Assembly (NCBI RefSeq): GCF_002902625.1
Contig: NZ_PPRG01000002.1
Coordinates: 24,486-88,485 of the forward strand
DNA from: Staphylococcus devriesei
GTDB taxonomy: Bacteria; Bacillota; Bacilli; Staphylococcales; Staphylococcaceae
Direction: 5' to 3'
Length of the DNA stretch: 64,000 nucleotides
Positions 19,245 through 28,449 of this stretch are shown here, in pieces. The notes under the pieces were generated by a model. The model saw only the letters and a list, made by a program, of their open reading frames with translations, was not told the DNA's origin and ran no database searches. Each line of letters starts with the position of its first letter. Position 1 is the first letter of the stretch. Position numbers and translations under genes: made by a program.

Positions 19245-19319
19245 ATGAGAAATTGGAATCTCGGAGTTCGTTCTAAAAAAGGGTTGATATTGAAATCTAG
19301 AGAGAAACGCTATAATTAG
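19245..19319 (+). CDS. Possible 24-residue basic peptide
   Basis: An ATG at 19245, with GGTG nine to ten bases upstream, opens 24 codons (MRNWNLGVRSKKGLILKSRE, then KRYN) to a TAG. Arg and Lys make up a third of it. It lies between sstA and the nrdF terminator on the opposite strand to both. I do not recognise it; a chance frame is quite possible in this AT-rich gap. Confidence 0.25.
   Translation: MRNWNLGVRSKKGLILKSREKRYN
19290..19316 (+). promoter_or_regulatory. Possible promoter facing the nrdF terminator
   Basis: TTGAAA (19290-19295) is followed after 15 bases by a perfect TATAAT (19311-19316). Downstream come AAAGGAGATG and a frame of only 15 codons (ATG at 19335), then the hairpin at 19384-19420. 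If active it would make an RNA of about 100 bases. The spacer is short. Confidence 0.35.
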
Positions 19320-19383
19320 CTAAATATAAAGGAGATGTGGTTTTACAGTCTCTTCCTTTTAATTAATTCTTGCCAAAATTAAA

Positions 19384-19420
19384 AGAACTAGGACATTCCA
19401 TAAGAATGCCCCAGTCCTAC
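19384..19420 (-). terminator. nrdF terminator
   Basis: AGAACTAGGACATTC pairs with GAATGCCCCAGTCCT with a few mismatches around a 4-base loop. On the minus strand it is followed by TTCTTTTAATTTT. It ends the nrdIEF transcript. Confidence 0.82.
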
Positions 19421-19433
19421 TTTAAGAAATATT

Positions 19434-20402
19434 TTATTTATCAAAAATGAAATCTTCATCTTGTAACGCTTCTACATTAAGCGCTAATGTGTAACCATCA
19501 CCCTTAACTGAGAAGAAGTCATGGTTTTTAGTTGTAGTATCTAACGCATTTTCAATAATTGGATTGAATTCTTTTTCTTCAAAGTATGGTTCAAATCCAA
19601 GATTAGATAGTGCTTTGTTCCCATTATATTGAACATAGTTAAGCACATCTTCAGTTAAGCCAATATCATCATATAGCATATGAGTGTAAGAAACTTCATT
19701 GCTATATAATTCTTCTAATAATTTATACATTTCCTTATCAGCTTTTTGTTTTTCATTCTCAGAAAGTTCATTACGTAAACTTTGAGCATCTAAGCCAGTA
19801 AATACGCCATGGATAGATTCATCAAGTAAAATCTTTCTAATAATTTCACCAGATGTAGTCATTTTACCTTGTCCAGCAAGGTATAGAGGATAATAGAAAC
19901 CTGAGTAGAATAAAAATGTTTCTAGGAACACACTAGATACTCTGGCAATGTATTGATCAAAGATAGAAGCTTCTTTACCCCATAATTTATGATAGTTTTC
20001 AATAATTTTATCAGATTTATATTTTAAATGAGGCTCTTCAATTACCCATGTATCTAATAAATAATCTGTCTCGCTAGATGGCAATAACGTTGTAAAAATA
20101 TGTGAGTAACTCTTGGCATGAATTTGTTCCATCATAGCCATGAAAGAATAAACTGCTTTTTTACGTAAATCAGTAGTATGTAACATGATTAACGGCATGC
20201 CATCGTCTGCTTGATGCGTATCTAAACCTGTTAATCCTGCTAATGCACGTTTAAATGTATTTTTCTCATCATCAGTTAATGTCTTCCAACTCGCAATATC
20301 CTTTGATACTTTAAATTCTGTTTCTACCCACATTTGGGAGATGTTTTGACGCCAGAACATGTTTGTCATATCTTCTTGAGTGTTCCAATTGACGGCCTTC
20401 AT
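19434..20402 (-). CDS. nrdF: Class Ib ribonucleotide reductase small subunit NrdF
   Basis: This 322-residue R2-type protein carries the di-metal (manganese or iron) and tyrosyl radical cofactor. Carboxylate/His ligand motifs are visible as FKRALAGLTGLDTHQ (about 68-82), AMMEQIHAKSYSHI (about 98-111) and ILLDESIHGVFTG (about 192-204). It donates the radical to NrdE for deoxynucleotide synthesis. RBS AAGGAGG is six to seven bases before the ATG. It is the last gene of nrdIEF but is parted from nrdE by 201 bases holding a large RNA fold. Confidence 0.96.
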   Translation of the reverse strand: MKAVNWNTQEDMTNMFWRQNISQMWVETEFKVSKDIASWKTLTDDEKNTFKRALAGLTGLDTHQADDGMPLIMLHTTDLRKKAVYSFMAMMEQIHAKSYSHIFTTLLPSSETDYLLDTWVIEEPHLKYKSDKIIENYHKLWGKEASIFDQYIARVSSVFLETFLFYSGFYYPLYLAGQGKMTTSGEIIRKILLDESIHGVFTGLDAQSLRNELSENEKQKADKEMYKLLEELYSNEVSYTHMLYDDIGLTEDVLNYVQYNGNKALSNLGFEPYFEEKEFNPIIENALDTTTKNHDFFSVKGDGYTLALNVEALQDEDFIFDK

Positions 20403-20446
20403 TAAAAATTCCTCCTTTATTATTAAAAACCTAAATTACATTAATT

Positions 20447-20572
20447 AAGAGGACAAGGTACGGGCTTAAGACTAGGGGCTATTAACACTATGCATACTAG
20501 AAAGCCGTTGAAAACGACTCTTTACTAGCAACCTACTGACTGAGCCTTAAGCGCTATACCTTCTATCCTCTT
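20447..20572 (-). ncRNA. Structured RNA element in the nrdE-nrdF intercistronic region
   Basis: The spacer folds into a closed multi-stem structure. AAGAGGA (20447-20453) pairs with TCCTCTT (20566-20572). AAGGTA (20455-20460) pairs with TACCTT (20557-20562). GCTTAAG (20464-20470) pairs with CTTAAGC (20546-20552). Inside, CTAG (20497-20500), AAAG (20501-20504) and CGTT (20506-20509) pair with AACG (20513-20516), CTTT (20520-20523) and CTAG (20525-20528) as a hairpin with a 3-base loop. There is no T-run, so it is not a simple terminator. It lies in the mRNA 45 bases before nrdF. It may be a cis-regulatory or processing element setting NrdE to NrdF ratio, or a stable small RNA. I do not recognise it as a named family. 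Confidence 0.65.
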
Positions 20573-20603
20573 TTATTTCTATCTTTAGATGGATTTATTT
20601 ATA

Positions 20604-22709
20604 TTAAATTGAACAACTTGTACATTCTTCTACACTTAATAATTTATTACGAGTATAGTATAAAGATTTCAGTCCTCTATGGTGAGCATATACGTATAAT
20701 CTAGATAATTCGCGTGTGGAAATTTCAGAGTTAACGTATAGGATAGTTGAAATTCCTTGATCCACATGTGTTTGAATCGTAGCAATCAAATCAATAAGTT
20801 TCATTTGATCTGTGTTAAATGCTGATTTGTAATACCACATTGTTTCAGGTGATAAGAATGGCATTGGATAAAATGTTTCAGCATTACCATAAGTACGACG
20901 TTCAATTTGGTCTACAATTGGCATCACTGAACTTGTCGCATTTTGCACATAAGAAATACTTTGAGTCGGTGCAATTGCAAGTCTATAAGCATGGTATAAA
21001 CCATGCTCTTCTACTGATTGTTGTAATGCTTTCCAATCTTCAGCAGTAGGAATCTCGATATTCTCAAATAAGCGTTTAACTTTTTCATATTGAGGTTTGA
21101 ATTCTTGCGATGTATAAAATTCGAAATATTTACCATTAGCATAATCCGATTTATCAAAATCTTGATACACTTCTCCACGTTCTTTTGCAATTTCCATTGA
21201 GCGTTCAATAGAATAATAATTCATCATCATGAAGAAGATATTAGCAAAATCTTTTGCTTCTTCTGACTCATAGCCAATTTTATTTTTAGCTAGATAACCG
21301 TGTAAATTCATTACTCCTAGGCCAACTGAATGTAATTCACTGTTCGCTTTTCTTACGCCAGGTGCATTTTGGATATTAGCTTCATCGCTTACCACTGTTA
21401 ATGCATCCATACCAATGTGTACTGAATCTTTAAACTTACCAGTTTCCATTACATTAACAATATTTAGTGAACCTAAGTTACAAGAAATATCACGTTTAAT
21501 TTCATCTTCAATACCATAGTCATTAATTACCGAAGTTTCTTGTAATTGGAAAATTTCAGTACATAAATTACTCATTTTAATTTGACCGATATTTGAATTG
21601 GCATGAACTTTATTCGCATTATCTTTAAACATTAGATATGGATAACCTGATTGCAATTGAGTTTGAGCAATCGTATTGAGCATTTCTCTAGCGTCTTTTT
21701 TCTTTTTAACAATGTTAGGATTAGCAACCATATCATCGTAATATTTCTCTAGATCGATATCATCTAAAGTCACACCGTACTCTTGTTTTACAGTATGAGG
21801 CGCAAACATATAGAAGTCTTTACCTTCTTTAGCTAAATCAAAGAATTTTGAAGGTACAATTAAACCAGTTGAAATAGTAGATAAACGTAAATCTTCATCA
21901 GCATTTACTTTTTTAGTATCTAAGAATTCTTCAACATCATAATGGAAGATATTTAAATAGACTGCTCCTGCGCCAGGACGTTGTCCTAATTGGTCAGCGT
22001 AACTGAAACCACCTTCAAGTGCCTTAGCTACTGGTAATACGCCTTTAGCAACACCTTTAATTCCTTTAATTGCTTCTCCACGTGCGCGCAATTTAGAAAG
22101 ATTGATTGCTACACCGCCACCAATTTTACTTAGTTGTTTCGCCGTTGAATCGATAAAGTTAATTGAGTTTAAGCTATCATCGACTTCTAATAAGAAACAT
22201 GACACTAATTCACCACGGCGTGCACGTCCAGCATTTAGGAATGTTGGTGTAGCTGGTTGATAGCGTTGTTCAACCATAGCTAAAATAAACTGTTTAGCTT
22301 GTTGCTTATTACCGCTAGCCAAATACAATGCTACTATCGCTACATGTTGATTGTAGTCTTCTAAAAATTGAGTTTTATCATTAGTTTTTAATGCATAATC
22401 TTTATAAAATTTACTTGCTGACATGTAGCTAGCAAACTCAAAGTTAATAGATTTAGCAAATTCTGTAATTTCAATTAAGTCCTCTTCACTATATATTTCG
22501 AAGACATTAAAATAAAAATTATTGTCTACTAAATAGTGTAAACGTTCAATCTCATTGTCGAAATAAATTGTTTTATCATGAATTTCTTCTAGATAGACTT
22601 TTAATGCTTCTTGATCTTTTTCTAAATTAAAGAAACCATTATCTTTACGCTTTGTAACTTCATTATTCAACTCAATATGATTGTATTTTTTCTCGTCCAT
22701 AATCTTCAT
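20604..22709 (-). CDS. nrdE: Class Ib ribonucleotide reductase large subunit NrdE
   Basis: This 701-residue catalytic subunit reduces ribonucleoside diphosphates. Visible are [20 protein letters not shown] (active-site region, about 164-183), [18 protein letters not shown] (about 209-226), [10 protein letters not shown] (radical-site Cys), LGSLNIVNV and the C-terminal redox tail CTSCSI. There is no N-terminal ATP cone, as expected for class Ib. The ATG at 22709 has AAGGTGGGG seven bases upstream and gives the family N-terminus [15 protein letters not shown]; the open frame extends further but overlaps nrdI more. It overlaps the end of nrdI by 38 bases. Confidence 0.96.
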   Translation of the reverse strand: MKIMDEKKYNHIELNNEVTKRKDNGFFNLEKDQEALKVYLEEIHDKTIYFDNEIERLHYLVDNNFYFNVFEIYSEEDLIEITEFAKSINFEFASYMSASKFYKDYALKTNDKTQFLEDYNQHVAIVALYLASGNKQQAKQFILAMVEQRYQPATPTFLNAGRARRGELVSCFLLEVDDSLNSINFIDSTAKQLSKIGGGVAINLSKLRARGEAIKGIKGVAKGVLPVAKALEGGFSYADQLGQRPGAGAVYLNIFHYDVEEFLDTKKVNADEDLRLSTISTGLIVPSKFFDLAKEGKDFYMFAPHTVKQEYGVTLDDIDLEKYYDDMVANPNIVKKKKDAREMLNTIAQTQLQSGYPYLMFKDNANKVHANSNIGQIKMSNLCTEIFQLQETSVINDYGIEDEIKRDISCNLGSLNIVNVMETGKFKDSVHIGMDALTVVSDEANIQNAPGVRKANSELHSVGLGVMNLHGYLAKNKIGYESEEAKDFANIFFMMMNYYSIERSMEIAKERGEVYQDFDKSDYANGKYFEFYTSQEFKPQYEKVKRLFENIEIPTAEDWKALQQSVEEHGLYHAYRLAIAPTQSISYVQNATSSVMPIVDQIERRTYGNAETFYPMPFLSPETMWYYKSAFNTDQMKLIDLIATIQTHVDQGISTILYVNSEISTRELSRLYVYAHHRGLKSLYYTRNKLLSVEECTSCSI

Positions 22710-23070
22710 TAAAATGCCCCACCTTATTTTTAAATTCAATAACATCTTTGTTGGTACCTTGTACTTCAAACTTCATTAATAAAGGCACGTCATACGATTC
22801 AGAAATCGTTTGCCCTGCTTTAGCAAAGTTCTGACCCCAATTACGATTACCACTCGCTGCTACGGCACGTAAGTTGAGATGATTAACTTCTAGAAATGAT
22901 TGCACTTCCTGAGGCACCTCGCCAAATCCGATTGTTCCAGTCACTAAAATATAAGGCTCATTAATAATGTCCTTACAATTATCTTTAGTAATTTCCATTA
23001 CATCTGTCAGTTCACTTCGTTTTATAAATCTACGTACATTTCCAGAAAAAGAAAAATAAACTACCTTCAT
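22672..23070 (-). CDS. nrdI: NrdI flavodoxin-like activator of NrdF
   Basis: This 132-residue flavodoxin-like protein ([46 protein letters not shown]) supplies the oxidant that assembles the Mn(III)2-tyrosyl cofactor of NrdF. The ATG at 23070 follows AAGGAAGGCG. It is first in nrdIEF, and its stop lies inside nrdE. NrdR-type operators lie 163-363 bases upstream. Confidence 0.94.
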   Translation of the reverse strand: MKVVYFSFSGNVRRFIKRSELTDVMEITKDNCKDIINEPYILVTGTIGFGEVPQEVQSFLEVNHLNLRAVAASGNRNWGQNFAKAGQTISESYDVPLLMKFEVQGTNKDVIEFKNKVGHFNEDYGREKIQSY

Positions 23071-23232
23071 TGGAACGCCTTCCTTCGTCAATCTATATAA
23101 TTAATTAAAAAGAAGTTCTCTTAGATACATAAGAAAACTGTCCAAAATGAATACGATATATTTTTCGACATTTATAATTTAGTCGACAAGCTAATAGTTC
23201 ATTTAGTTAAAATAATTACTTGGATTATTTAA

Positions 23233-23248
23233 CCACTACATATAGTGT
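23233..23248 (-). promoter_or_regulatory. Single NrdR-like box near nrdI
   Basis: CCACTACATATAGTGT matches ACACTATATATAGTGT at 14 of 16 positions. No partner box is found 31-32 bases either side. It would lie inside the leader if transcription starts at the upstream pair. Confidence 0.45.
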
Positions 23249-23385
23249 TTAAACTAAAATATCTTATCATTTATTTTACGTAGCTCGTTCGTATTAATAG
23301 CGTTAATTTAAGGAAAATCTTAGTTGAAAGAGTGTGAAATTTCCTTTAAATTGAATTATTTATATCACTCTCAAAACATCTATAA

Positions 23386-23433
23386 ACACAACATATTGTG
23401 TTCGATTTCTAAAACCAACACTATATTCTGTGT
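23386..23433 (-). promoter_or_regulatory. Tandem NrdR boxes of nrdIEF
   Basis: ACACAACATATTGTGT (23386-23401) and ACACTATATTCTGTGT (23418-23433) both match the 16-base NrdR box. They are 32 bases apart, about three helical turns, the arrangement NrdR binds cooperatively. NrdR with ATP/dATP represses ribonucleotide reductase operons. They lie about 315 bases before nrdI. Confidence 0.82.
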
Positions 23434-23857
23434 TTTATTATACAGAATTGCTCCTGCAATTAAAAGTCACTATTTAGTGACAAAAGTTCGTGAAAATCGT
23501 AGAACGTGCGTCACGACGAACTTAAATTCATCCAAAATTTTTATTTTATAATTCCGAGCAATTTTACTTGCATTTTAAAAAATAATGGTAACTATTGAGT
23601 TATCAACGTTCTTAAAGGTTATCATTTTATTCTGACAATATATTTTGCACCGTTATTTAAAAACTTTTCATTTTTAAATTAAAAACACGAATATAATTCG
23701 TTGCTTTGATATGAAAAGATAAGTTTATATTTATATAGAACGTTTGTTCGTATTAAAATCATAATATAACTCCCTTCTTATTGCAAGTACTTATGCAAGA
23801 GCAAATGAAGTGTGCTACTATATATACGGTAATTTTTTAAAAATGAGGCGATAAACC
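23434..23857. other. Intergenic region between the nrd boxes and the EamA gene
   Basis: About 420 AT-rich bases hold the divergent promoters. The only notable element is the imperfect dyad TTGCAAGTACTTATGCAA (23781-23798), which reads as half-sites TTGCA around AGTACT and is followed by TACTATATATAC, a possible -10 region. It looks like an operator of a small dimeric repressor, but I cannot assign it. No gene is evident. Confidence 0.4.
23437..23442 (-). promoter_or_regulatory. Candidate -10 of the nrdIEF promoter
   Basis: On the minus strand a perfect TATAAT sits right next to the second NrdR box, which would then cover the transcription start. The -35 is not clear. It implies a 5' leader of over 300 bases. 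Confidence 0.45.
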
Positions 23858-24742
23858 TTGAATTCAAAAGTTAAAGGAATCATTGCTATTCTTATTTCGG
23901 CTATAGGTTTTAGTTTTATGTCTGTCTTTTTTAGATTAGCTGGAGACTTGCCTGTATTTCAAAAATCTTTAGCTAGAAATTTCGTTGCAATGTTTATTCC
24001 ATTATTTTTTATATTTAAATATAAACAGCCTATGTTCGGAAAATTAAGCAGCCAACCACTCTTAATTACACGCTCGACATTAGGGCTTATAGGTGTGTTA
24101 TTGAATATTTACGCTATCGATCATATGGTGTTAAGTGATGCCGATACTTTAATGAAACTTAATCCCTTTTGGACTATTCTACTCAGTTTAATTTTTCTCA
24201 ATGAAAAGGTTCGTAAATATCAAATCATCGCAATGATAGTAGCTATATTTGGTATGCTTTTCATCGTTAAACCAGAATTTTCATCAACTATGATCACCTC
24301 TCTATCAGGGTTATTTTCAGGTATCTTCGCCGCTTCAGCTTATACTTGTGTGCGGGCATTAAGCACTAGAGAAGCACCTTATACAATCGTGTTTTATTTT
24401 TCATTATTTTCTGTAGTCGTTTTAATTCCTTTTTCAATCGTGACATTCGAACCAATGTCTTCAATTCAAATGATTTATCTACTAGGTGCCGGTCTTTCAG
24501 CCGCAGTTGGACAAATTGGCATCACTTTAGCTTATAGTTTCGCCCCTGCAAAAGATATTTCTATCTTTACGTATGCGTCTATTATCTTTACAGCTATATT
24601 TGGCTTTATTTTATTCGGAGAAACGCCTGATTTCTATGCATTAATGGGTTATGTCATTATTATCGGTGCTAGTTACTACATGTTTGAAAAGGCGCGACGC
24701 CAACGTGTATTACCAGAACAATATAACAATACTAAGGAGTGA
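23858..24742 (+). CDS. EamA-family (DMT superfamily) permease
   Basis: This 294-residue protein has ten predicted membrane helices in two EamA repeats (about 1-130 and 145-285). Typical segments are [36 protein letters not shown] and [14 protein letters not shown]. It starts with TTG after TGAGGCG. Its stop overlaps the alternative start region of queF, so the two are cotranscribed. DMT permeases move many metabolites. The link to queF makes a queuosine precursor or guanine-like substrate conceivable, but that is only context. Confidence 0.82.
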   Translation: MNSKVKGIIAILISAIGFSFMSVFFRLAGDLPVFQKSLARNFVAMFIPLFFIFKYKQPMFGKLSSQPLLITRSTLGLIGVLLNIYAIDHMVLSDADTLMKLNPFWTILLSLIFLNEKVRKYQIIAMIVAIFGMLFIVKPEFSSTMITSLSGLFSGIFAASAYTCVRALSTREAPYTIVFYFSLFSVVVLIPFSIVTFEPMSSIQMIYLLGAGLSAAVGQIGITLAYSFAPAKDISIFTYASIIFTAIFGFILFGETPDFYALMGYVIIIGASYYMFEKARRQRVLPEQYNNTKE

Positions 24743-24747
24743 GTATA

Positions 24748-25248
24748 TTGACTCAAGGAAGACAAAAAGAAGATTTACAAGATATTACGTTATTAGGCAA
24801 TCAAAACAATAAATACGAATTTGACTATACACCCGAAGTACTGGAAACTTTTGAGAATAAACATCAAGGACGCGATTACTTTGTAAAGTTTAATTGCCCA
24901 GAATTTACTTCTCTCTGCCCTATTACAGGTCAACCAGATTTTGCAACAATTTATATTTCATATATTCCAAATATAAAAATGGTTGAGTCTAAATCATTAA
25001 AACTTTATTTATTTAGTTTTAGAAATCATGGTGATTTTCACGAAGATTGTATGAATATAATAATGAATGATTTGATTCAGTTGATGGATCCTCATTATAT
25101 TGAAGTTTGGGGTAAATTCACTCCACGTGGTGGTATTTCCATCGATCCATACACAAATTATGGCCGCCCAAATTCTAAATATGAAAAAATGGCTGAACAT
25201 CGTTTAATGAACCATGACATGTATCCAGAAAAAATTGATAATCGTTAA
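24748..25248 (+). CDS. queF: NADPH-dependent preQ0 reductase QueF (type I)
   Basis: This 166-residue enzyme reduces the nitrile of preQ0 to the amine of preQ1 in queuosine synthesis. Visible are [20 protein letters not shown] (catalytic Cys, about 46-65) and the NADPH motif [20 protein letters not shown] (about 78-97), both given in parts of the family signature. The TTG at 24748 has AAGGAG eight bases upstream and gives [12 protein letters not shown], matching S. aureus QueF. The GTG at 24739 overlaps that site and is unlikely. The other pathway genes, queCDE, lie 22 kb away. Confidence 0.95.
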   Translation: MTQGRQKEDLQDITLLGNQNNKYEFDYTPEVLETFENKHQGRDYFVKFNCPEFTSLCPITGQPDFATIYISYIPNIKMVESKSLKLYLFSFRNHGDFHEDCMNIIMNDLIQLMDPHYIEVWGKFTPRGGISIDPYTNYGRPNSKYEKMAEHRLMNHDMYPEKIDNR

Positions 25249-25261
25249 GTAAAAATTTGTT

Positions 25262-25305
25262 ATTCCACTAAATTGTTTGACAATTTAGTGGAATTTTTTT
25301 ATTTT
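25262..25305 (+). terminator. queF terminator
   Basis: A perfect 14-bp stem (ATTCCACTAAATTG with CAATTTAGTGGAAT, 5-base loop) is followed by seven T and more T-rich sequence. Confidence 0.95.
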
Positions 25306-25449
25306 TTGGTTAATTTCCTTAAATTTACTATTGCCTATTAAAGAATTAAAGCGTATTTTATTAATATCCCTAATTTTCTATAAGAATATAGTAAATATAA
25401 ATAACAAACTTTATTCTTAATAGATAGATTAATATTTAAAAACAGACTG

Positions 25450-25464
25450 AAAATTCTAAAAATT
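25450..25464 (+). promoter_or_regulatory. CodY-like box before the first POT transporter
   Basis: AAAATTCTAAAAATT matches AATTTTCWGAAAATT at 12 of 15 positions, 96 bases before the start. A second overlapping weaker match (GAATTTTCAG on the other strand) adjoins it. CodY represses peptide uptake genes when branched amino acids and GTP are plentiful. In AT-rich DNA such matches also arise by chance. Confidence 0.45.
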
Positions 25465-25559
25465 TCTATTTTTACGAAATCATTTTATTATTTATGATTC
25501 CTAAAAGCTGTATTTTAGTAAGATTTAGTCATTAAGTGAAAGAAAGGGTTGGGAAACTT

Positions 25560-27065
25560 ATGACAACAAACAATACTCATGAACAAGCAGTTCAATCAAT
25601 TCCTCAGAGAGGATTTTTCGGGCATCCTAGAGGATTAGGTGTTCTTTTCTTTGTAGAGTTCTGGGAAAGATTTAGTTACTATGGCATGCGTGCTATGCTT
25701 ATCTTCTACATGTACTTTGCAATTAAAGATGGTGGTTTAGGTATCGATCAAACGACTGCAATGTCAATCATGTCAGTTTATGGTGCACTTATCTACATGT
25801 CATCAATTCCTGGCGCATGGGTTGCAGATAGACTTGTAGGAACACGTGGCGCTACGCTTATAGGTGCAATACTAATCATCCTAGGTCACATTTGTTTAAG
25901 CTTACCTTTTGCAATGTTCGGCTTATTCTCTTCAATGTTCTTTATCATTATTGGTTCAGGTTTAATGAAACCTAATATTTCAAATGTCGTTGGTCGTTTG
26001 TACCCTGAAAATGATACACGTATGGATGCTGGATTTGTTATTTTCTACATGTCAGTTAACCTAGGTGCCTTAATCTCACCTATCATCCTACAACATTTCA
26101 TTAATATTAAAAACTTCCACGCTGGTTTCTCAATTGCCGCTATCGGTATGGCATTAGGACTTGTTTGGTATATGCTTTTCAATAAGAAAAATTTAGGTAG
26201 TGTGGGCATGAAACCTACCAATCCACTAACTTCTGAAGAAAAAAGAAGATACGGATTAATCGTCGGTAGCGTAGTTGCTATTATCATCGTCGTATTATTA
26301 GTTACATATTACACTCAAACTTTATCATTCAATTTAATTAGCAACACTGTATTAGTACTCGGTATCGCTTTGCCTATCATCTACTTTACAACTATGATTC
26401 GTAGTAAAGAAGTGACTGATGTAGAACGTTCTCGTGTTAAAGCGTTCATTCCATTATTTATTCTCGGAATGTTGTTCTGGGCTATTCAAGAACAAGGTTC
26501 TAACGTATTAAATATTTACGGATTAGAACGTTCTGACATGCAAATGAACTTATTTGGTTGGAAGACAGGTTTTGGAGAAGCATGGTTCCAATCAATTAAT
26601 CCACTATTCATTCTATTGTTTGCCCCAGTTGTTTCAATGATTTGGTTAAAGATGGGTAAAAAACAACCAAGTTTACCAGTTAAATTTGGTCTCGGAACAT
26701 TATTAGCCGGTGCTTCTTACATTTTAATTGGACTTATCGGTATGAGTTATGGTGATACACACTTCTCAGTTAACTGGGTTATCTTATCTTATGTCGTTTG
26801 TGTAATCGGCGAATTATGTTTATCACCTACTGGTAATAGTGCCGCCGTTAAATTAGCACCTAAAGCATTTAACGCTCAAATGATGAGTATTTGGTTATTA
26901 ACAAATGCATCAGCTCAAGCATTAAACGGCACGTTAGTTAAATTAATTAAACCATTAGGTCAAACTAATTACTTTATTTTCTTAGGTTCTGTTGCTATTG
27001 TCATTACAATCATCATTTTAGCTTTCACTCCTAAGATTTCTAAAGCTATGAAAGGTATTCATTAA
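25560..27065 (+). CDS. dtpT: POT-family proton-dependent di/tripeptide transporter (copy 1)
   Basis: This 501-residue protein has about 14 membrane segments. The family signature is present: FFGHPRGLGVLFFVEFWERF (the E..ERF..YG motif, about 19-45), then GGWIADR-like PGAWVADRLVGTR and FYMSVNLGALISP (PTR2 signature). It imports di- and tripeptides with protons. The ATG at 25560 gives MTTNNTHEQAVQS, like the N-terminus of the second copy. An upstream GTG (25536) has no better site. It is about half identical by eye to the inverted copy at 30343-31857. Confidence 0.92.
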   Translation: MTTNNTHEQAVQSIPQRGFFGHPRGLGVLFFVEFWERFSYYGMRAMLIFYMYFAIKDGGLGIDQTTAMSIMSVYGALIYMSSIPGAWVADRLVGTRGATLIGAILIILGHICLSLPFAMFGLFSSMFFIIIGSGLMKPNISNVVGRLYPENDTRMDAGFVIFYMSVNLGALISPIILQHFINIKNFHAGFSIAAIGMALGLVWYMLFNKKNLGSVGMKPTNPLTSEEKRRYGLIVGSVVAIIIVVLLVTYYTQTLSFNLISNTVLVLGIALPIIYFTTMIRSKEVTDVERSRVKAFIPLFILGMLFWAIQEQGSNVLNIYGLERSDMQMNLFGWKTGFGEAWFQSINPLFILLFAPVVSMIWLKMGKKQPSLPVKFGLGTLLAGASYILIGLIGMSYGDTHFSVNWVILSYVVCVIGELCLSPTGNSAAVKLAPKAFNAQMMSIWLLTNASAQALNGTLVKLIKPLGQTNYFIFLGSVAIVITIIILAFTPKISKAMKGIH

Positions 27066-27079
27066 TCTATTCCATCATT

Positions 27080-27123
27080 AAAAGAAGCTGAGCCATTACT
27101 ATAAAATGGTTCAGCTTCTTTTA
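27080..27123 (+). terminator. Terminator of dtpT copy 1
   Basis: TAAAAGAAGCTGAGCCATT pairs with AATGGTTCAGCTTCTTTTA (one wobble) around a short loop, within 20 bases of the stop. The U-rich strand is part of the stem. Confidence 0.9.
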
Positions 27124-27189
27124 GCAGTAGTTGTCTGAGATGAAATTAAGATATTAATGGTTTGTGTGTGTTAGGAAACTAATAAAAAG

Positions 27190-27286
27190 TGGCACTACTT
27201 CTCTTTCCTACGATTAGTCAACCTTACCGGAGCAGGACTACGAAATCTTTGAAATTGCATTGCATTATATTTCTGTCCCGCTCCCT
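27190..27286. repeat. Dispersed intergenic repeat, copy with palindrome at 27229-27284
   Basis: The segment contains TAGTCAACCTTACCGGAG, ACGAAATCTTTGAAATT and ATTTCTGTCCCGCTCCC. The same order with small changes appears at 49531-49598. The ends CGGAGC and GCTCCC make it a long imperfect hairpin. No coding frame. Confidence 0.75.
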
Positions 27287-27438
27287 AGATTTCTATCATC
27301 GCTCCATTTTCTTTGTATGATAAGCTAAATAATGGCATGATAGATACTTAAGGAACTCTTAATTTTTAAATTTATCATTAGAAAGAAGATATCTAGGGTA
27401 AAAAGTAAAAGTTAAAAAATGAAAGTAGGCATGAAGAG

Positions 27439-28362
27439 ATGGATCAAAAATTCAATCATGGCGTTCTCTTTTACCATGAACATAGTGGTATTAAAAATAT
27501 ATATGAAGGTTTAGGAGAAGTTACTAAATCTCTTACTACAATATGTAAGCACTTATCTATTCAGTTAAGTGAAAATGAAGGCGACATTATTAAATACTGT
27601 GAAAAAATTAAAAACCACGATTATAGTAGCGATGTCGACGTTGTATTTATACTTGGCGGAGACGGTACTGTAAACGAACTCGTGAACGGTGTAATGAAAC
27701 ATGATTTAAACGTCCCTATTGGCGTTATCCCTGGGGGTACATTTAATGACTTTTCTAAAACATTAAATCTAGACCCTGATTTTAAAAAAGCGAGTGAACA
27801 ATTAAAGTCTTCTCATATAGAGTCTTATGACGTAATGAAAGTTAATGATAGCTATGTGTTAAACTTTGTCGGTTTAGGTTTAATTGTACAAAATGCTGAA
27901 AATGTTCAAGAAGGCCGTAAAGATATTTTTGGTAAATTAAGCTACATTGGTTCTACCGTTAAAACATTAATGAATCCTGAGTATTTTGACTATACGTTAA
28001 ATGTGGATGGTAAAGAATATAGTGGCAACATTTCTATGTTAGTTATTGCGAATGGACCTAACATCGGTGGTGGGCGTATTCCTCTAATGGATTTATCTCC
28101 ACAAGATGGAAAAGTTAATACCTTTATCTTTGATAGACAGAGTTTTACTATCTTAAATGATGTCTTTAAAAAGCGAGATAGTATGGATTGGAATGAAATA
28201 ACTAATGGCATTGACCACATTGAAGGCTCACATATCACACTTTCTACAGAACCTTCAATGAAAGTAGACATCGATGGAGAAATCGGTTTACAAACACCGA
28301 TAACTATTGAAGTACTTCCTAAAGCACTTCAGATTCTTACTTTTCCTGTAGATGAAGCGTAA
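27439..28362 (+). CDS. Diacylglycerol kinase-family lipid kinase
   Basis: This 307-residue protein has the catalytic-domain motifs [15 protein letters not shown] (about 71-85) and [15 protein letters not shown] (about 95-109), then [15 protein letters not shown] [11 protein letters not shown] (about 201-211). The C-terminal part ([12 protein letters not shown]) is the usual beta-sandwich. It belongs to the DagK/YegS/BmrU group of soluble lipid kinases. The lipid is not known; the essential DgkB of Staphylococcus is a separate gene. It has no close upstream partner and ends at a strong terminator. Confidence 0.85.
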   Translation: MDQKFNHGVLFYHEHSGIKNIYEGLGEVTKSLTTICKHLSIQLSENEGDIIKYCEKIKNHDYSSDVDVVFILGGDGTVNELVNGVMKHDLNVPIGVIPGGTFNDFSKTLNLDPDFKKASEQLKSSHIESYDVMKVNDSYVLNFVGLGLIVQNAENVQEGRKDIFGKLSYIGSTVKTLMNPEYFDYTLNVDGKEYSGNISMLVIANGPNIGGGRIPLMDLSPQDGKVNTFIFDRQSFTILNDVFKKRDSMDWNEITNGIDHIEGSHITLSTEPSMKVDIDGEIGLQTPITIEVLPKALQILTFPVDEA

Positions 28363-28385
28363 ACTAAAATAACCAAAAGATGCAA

Positions 28386-28443
28386 AAAGCGATTAAGGTT
28401 GATAACACGGAAACTCGTGTAATATTGTAACCTTAATCGCTTT
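28386..28443. terminator. Bidirectional terminator between the lipid kinase and nucleotidase genes
   Basis: AAAGCGATTAAGGTT (28386-28400) pairs perfectly with AACCTTAATCGCTTT (28429-28443), with an inner ACACG/CGTGT stem. Convergent genes flank it. Confidence 0.92.
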
Positions 28444-28449
28444 CTTTAT

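Noticed and set aside
20403..20603. Group I intron remnant between nrdE and nrdF
   Set aside because: Introns occur in some Firmicute nrd genes, but they lie inside the coding regions; this spacer is short and has no recognisable catalytic core.
23324..23551. 75-codon plus-strand frame between nrdI and the EamA gene
   Set aside because: It covers the NrdR boxes, has no ribosome-binding site and an unlikely composition; it is a chance frame.
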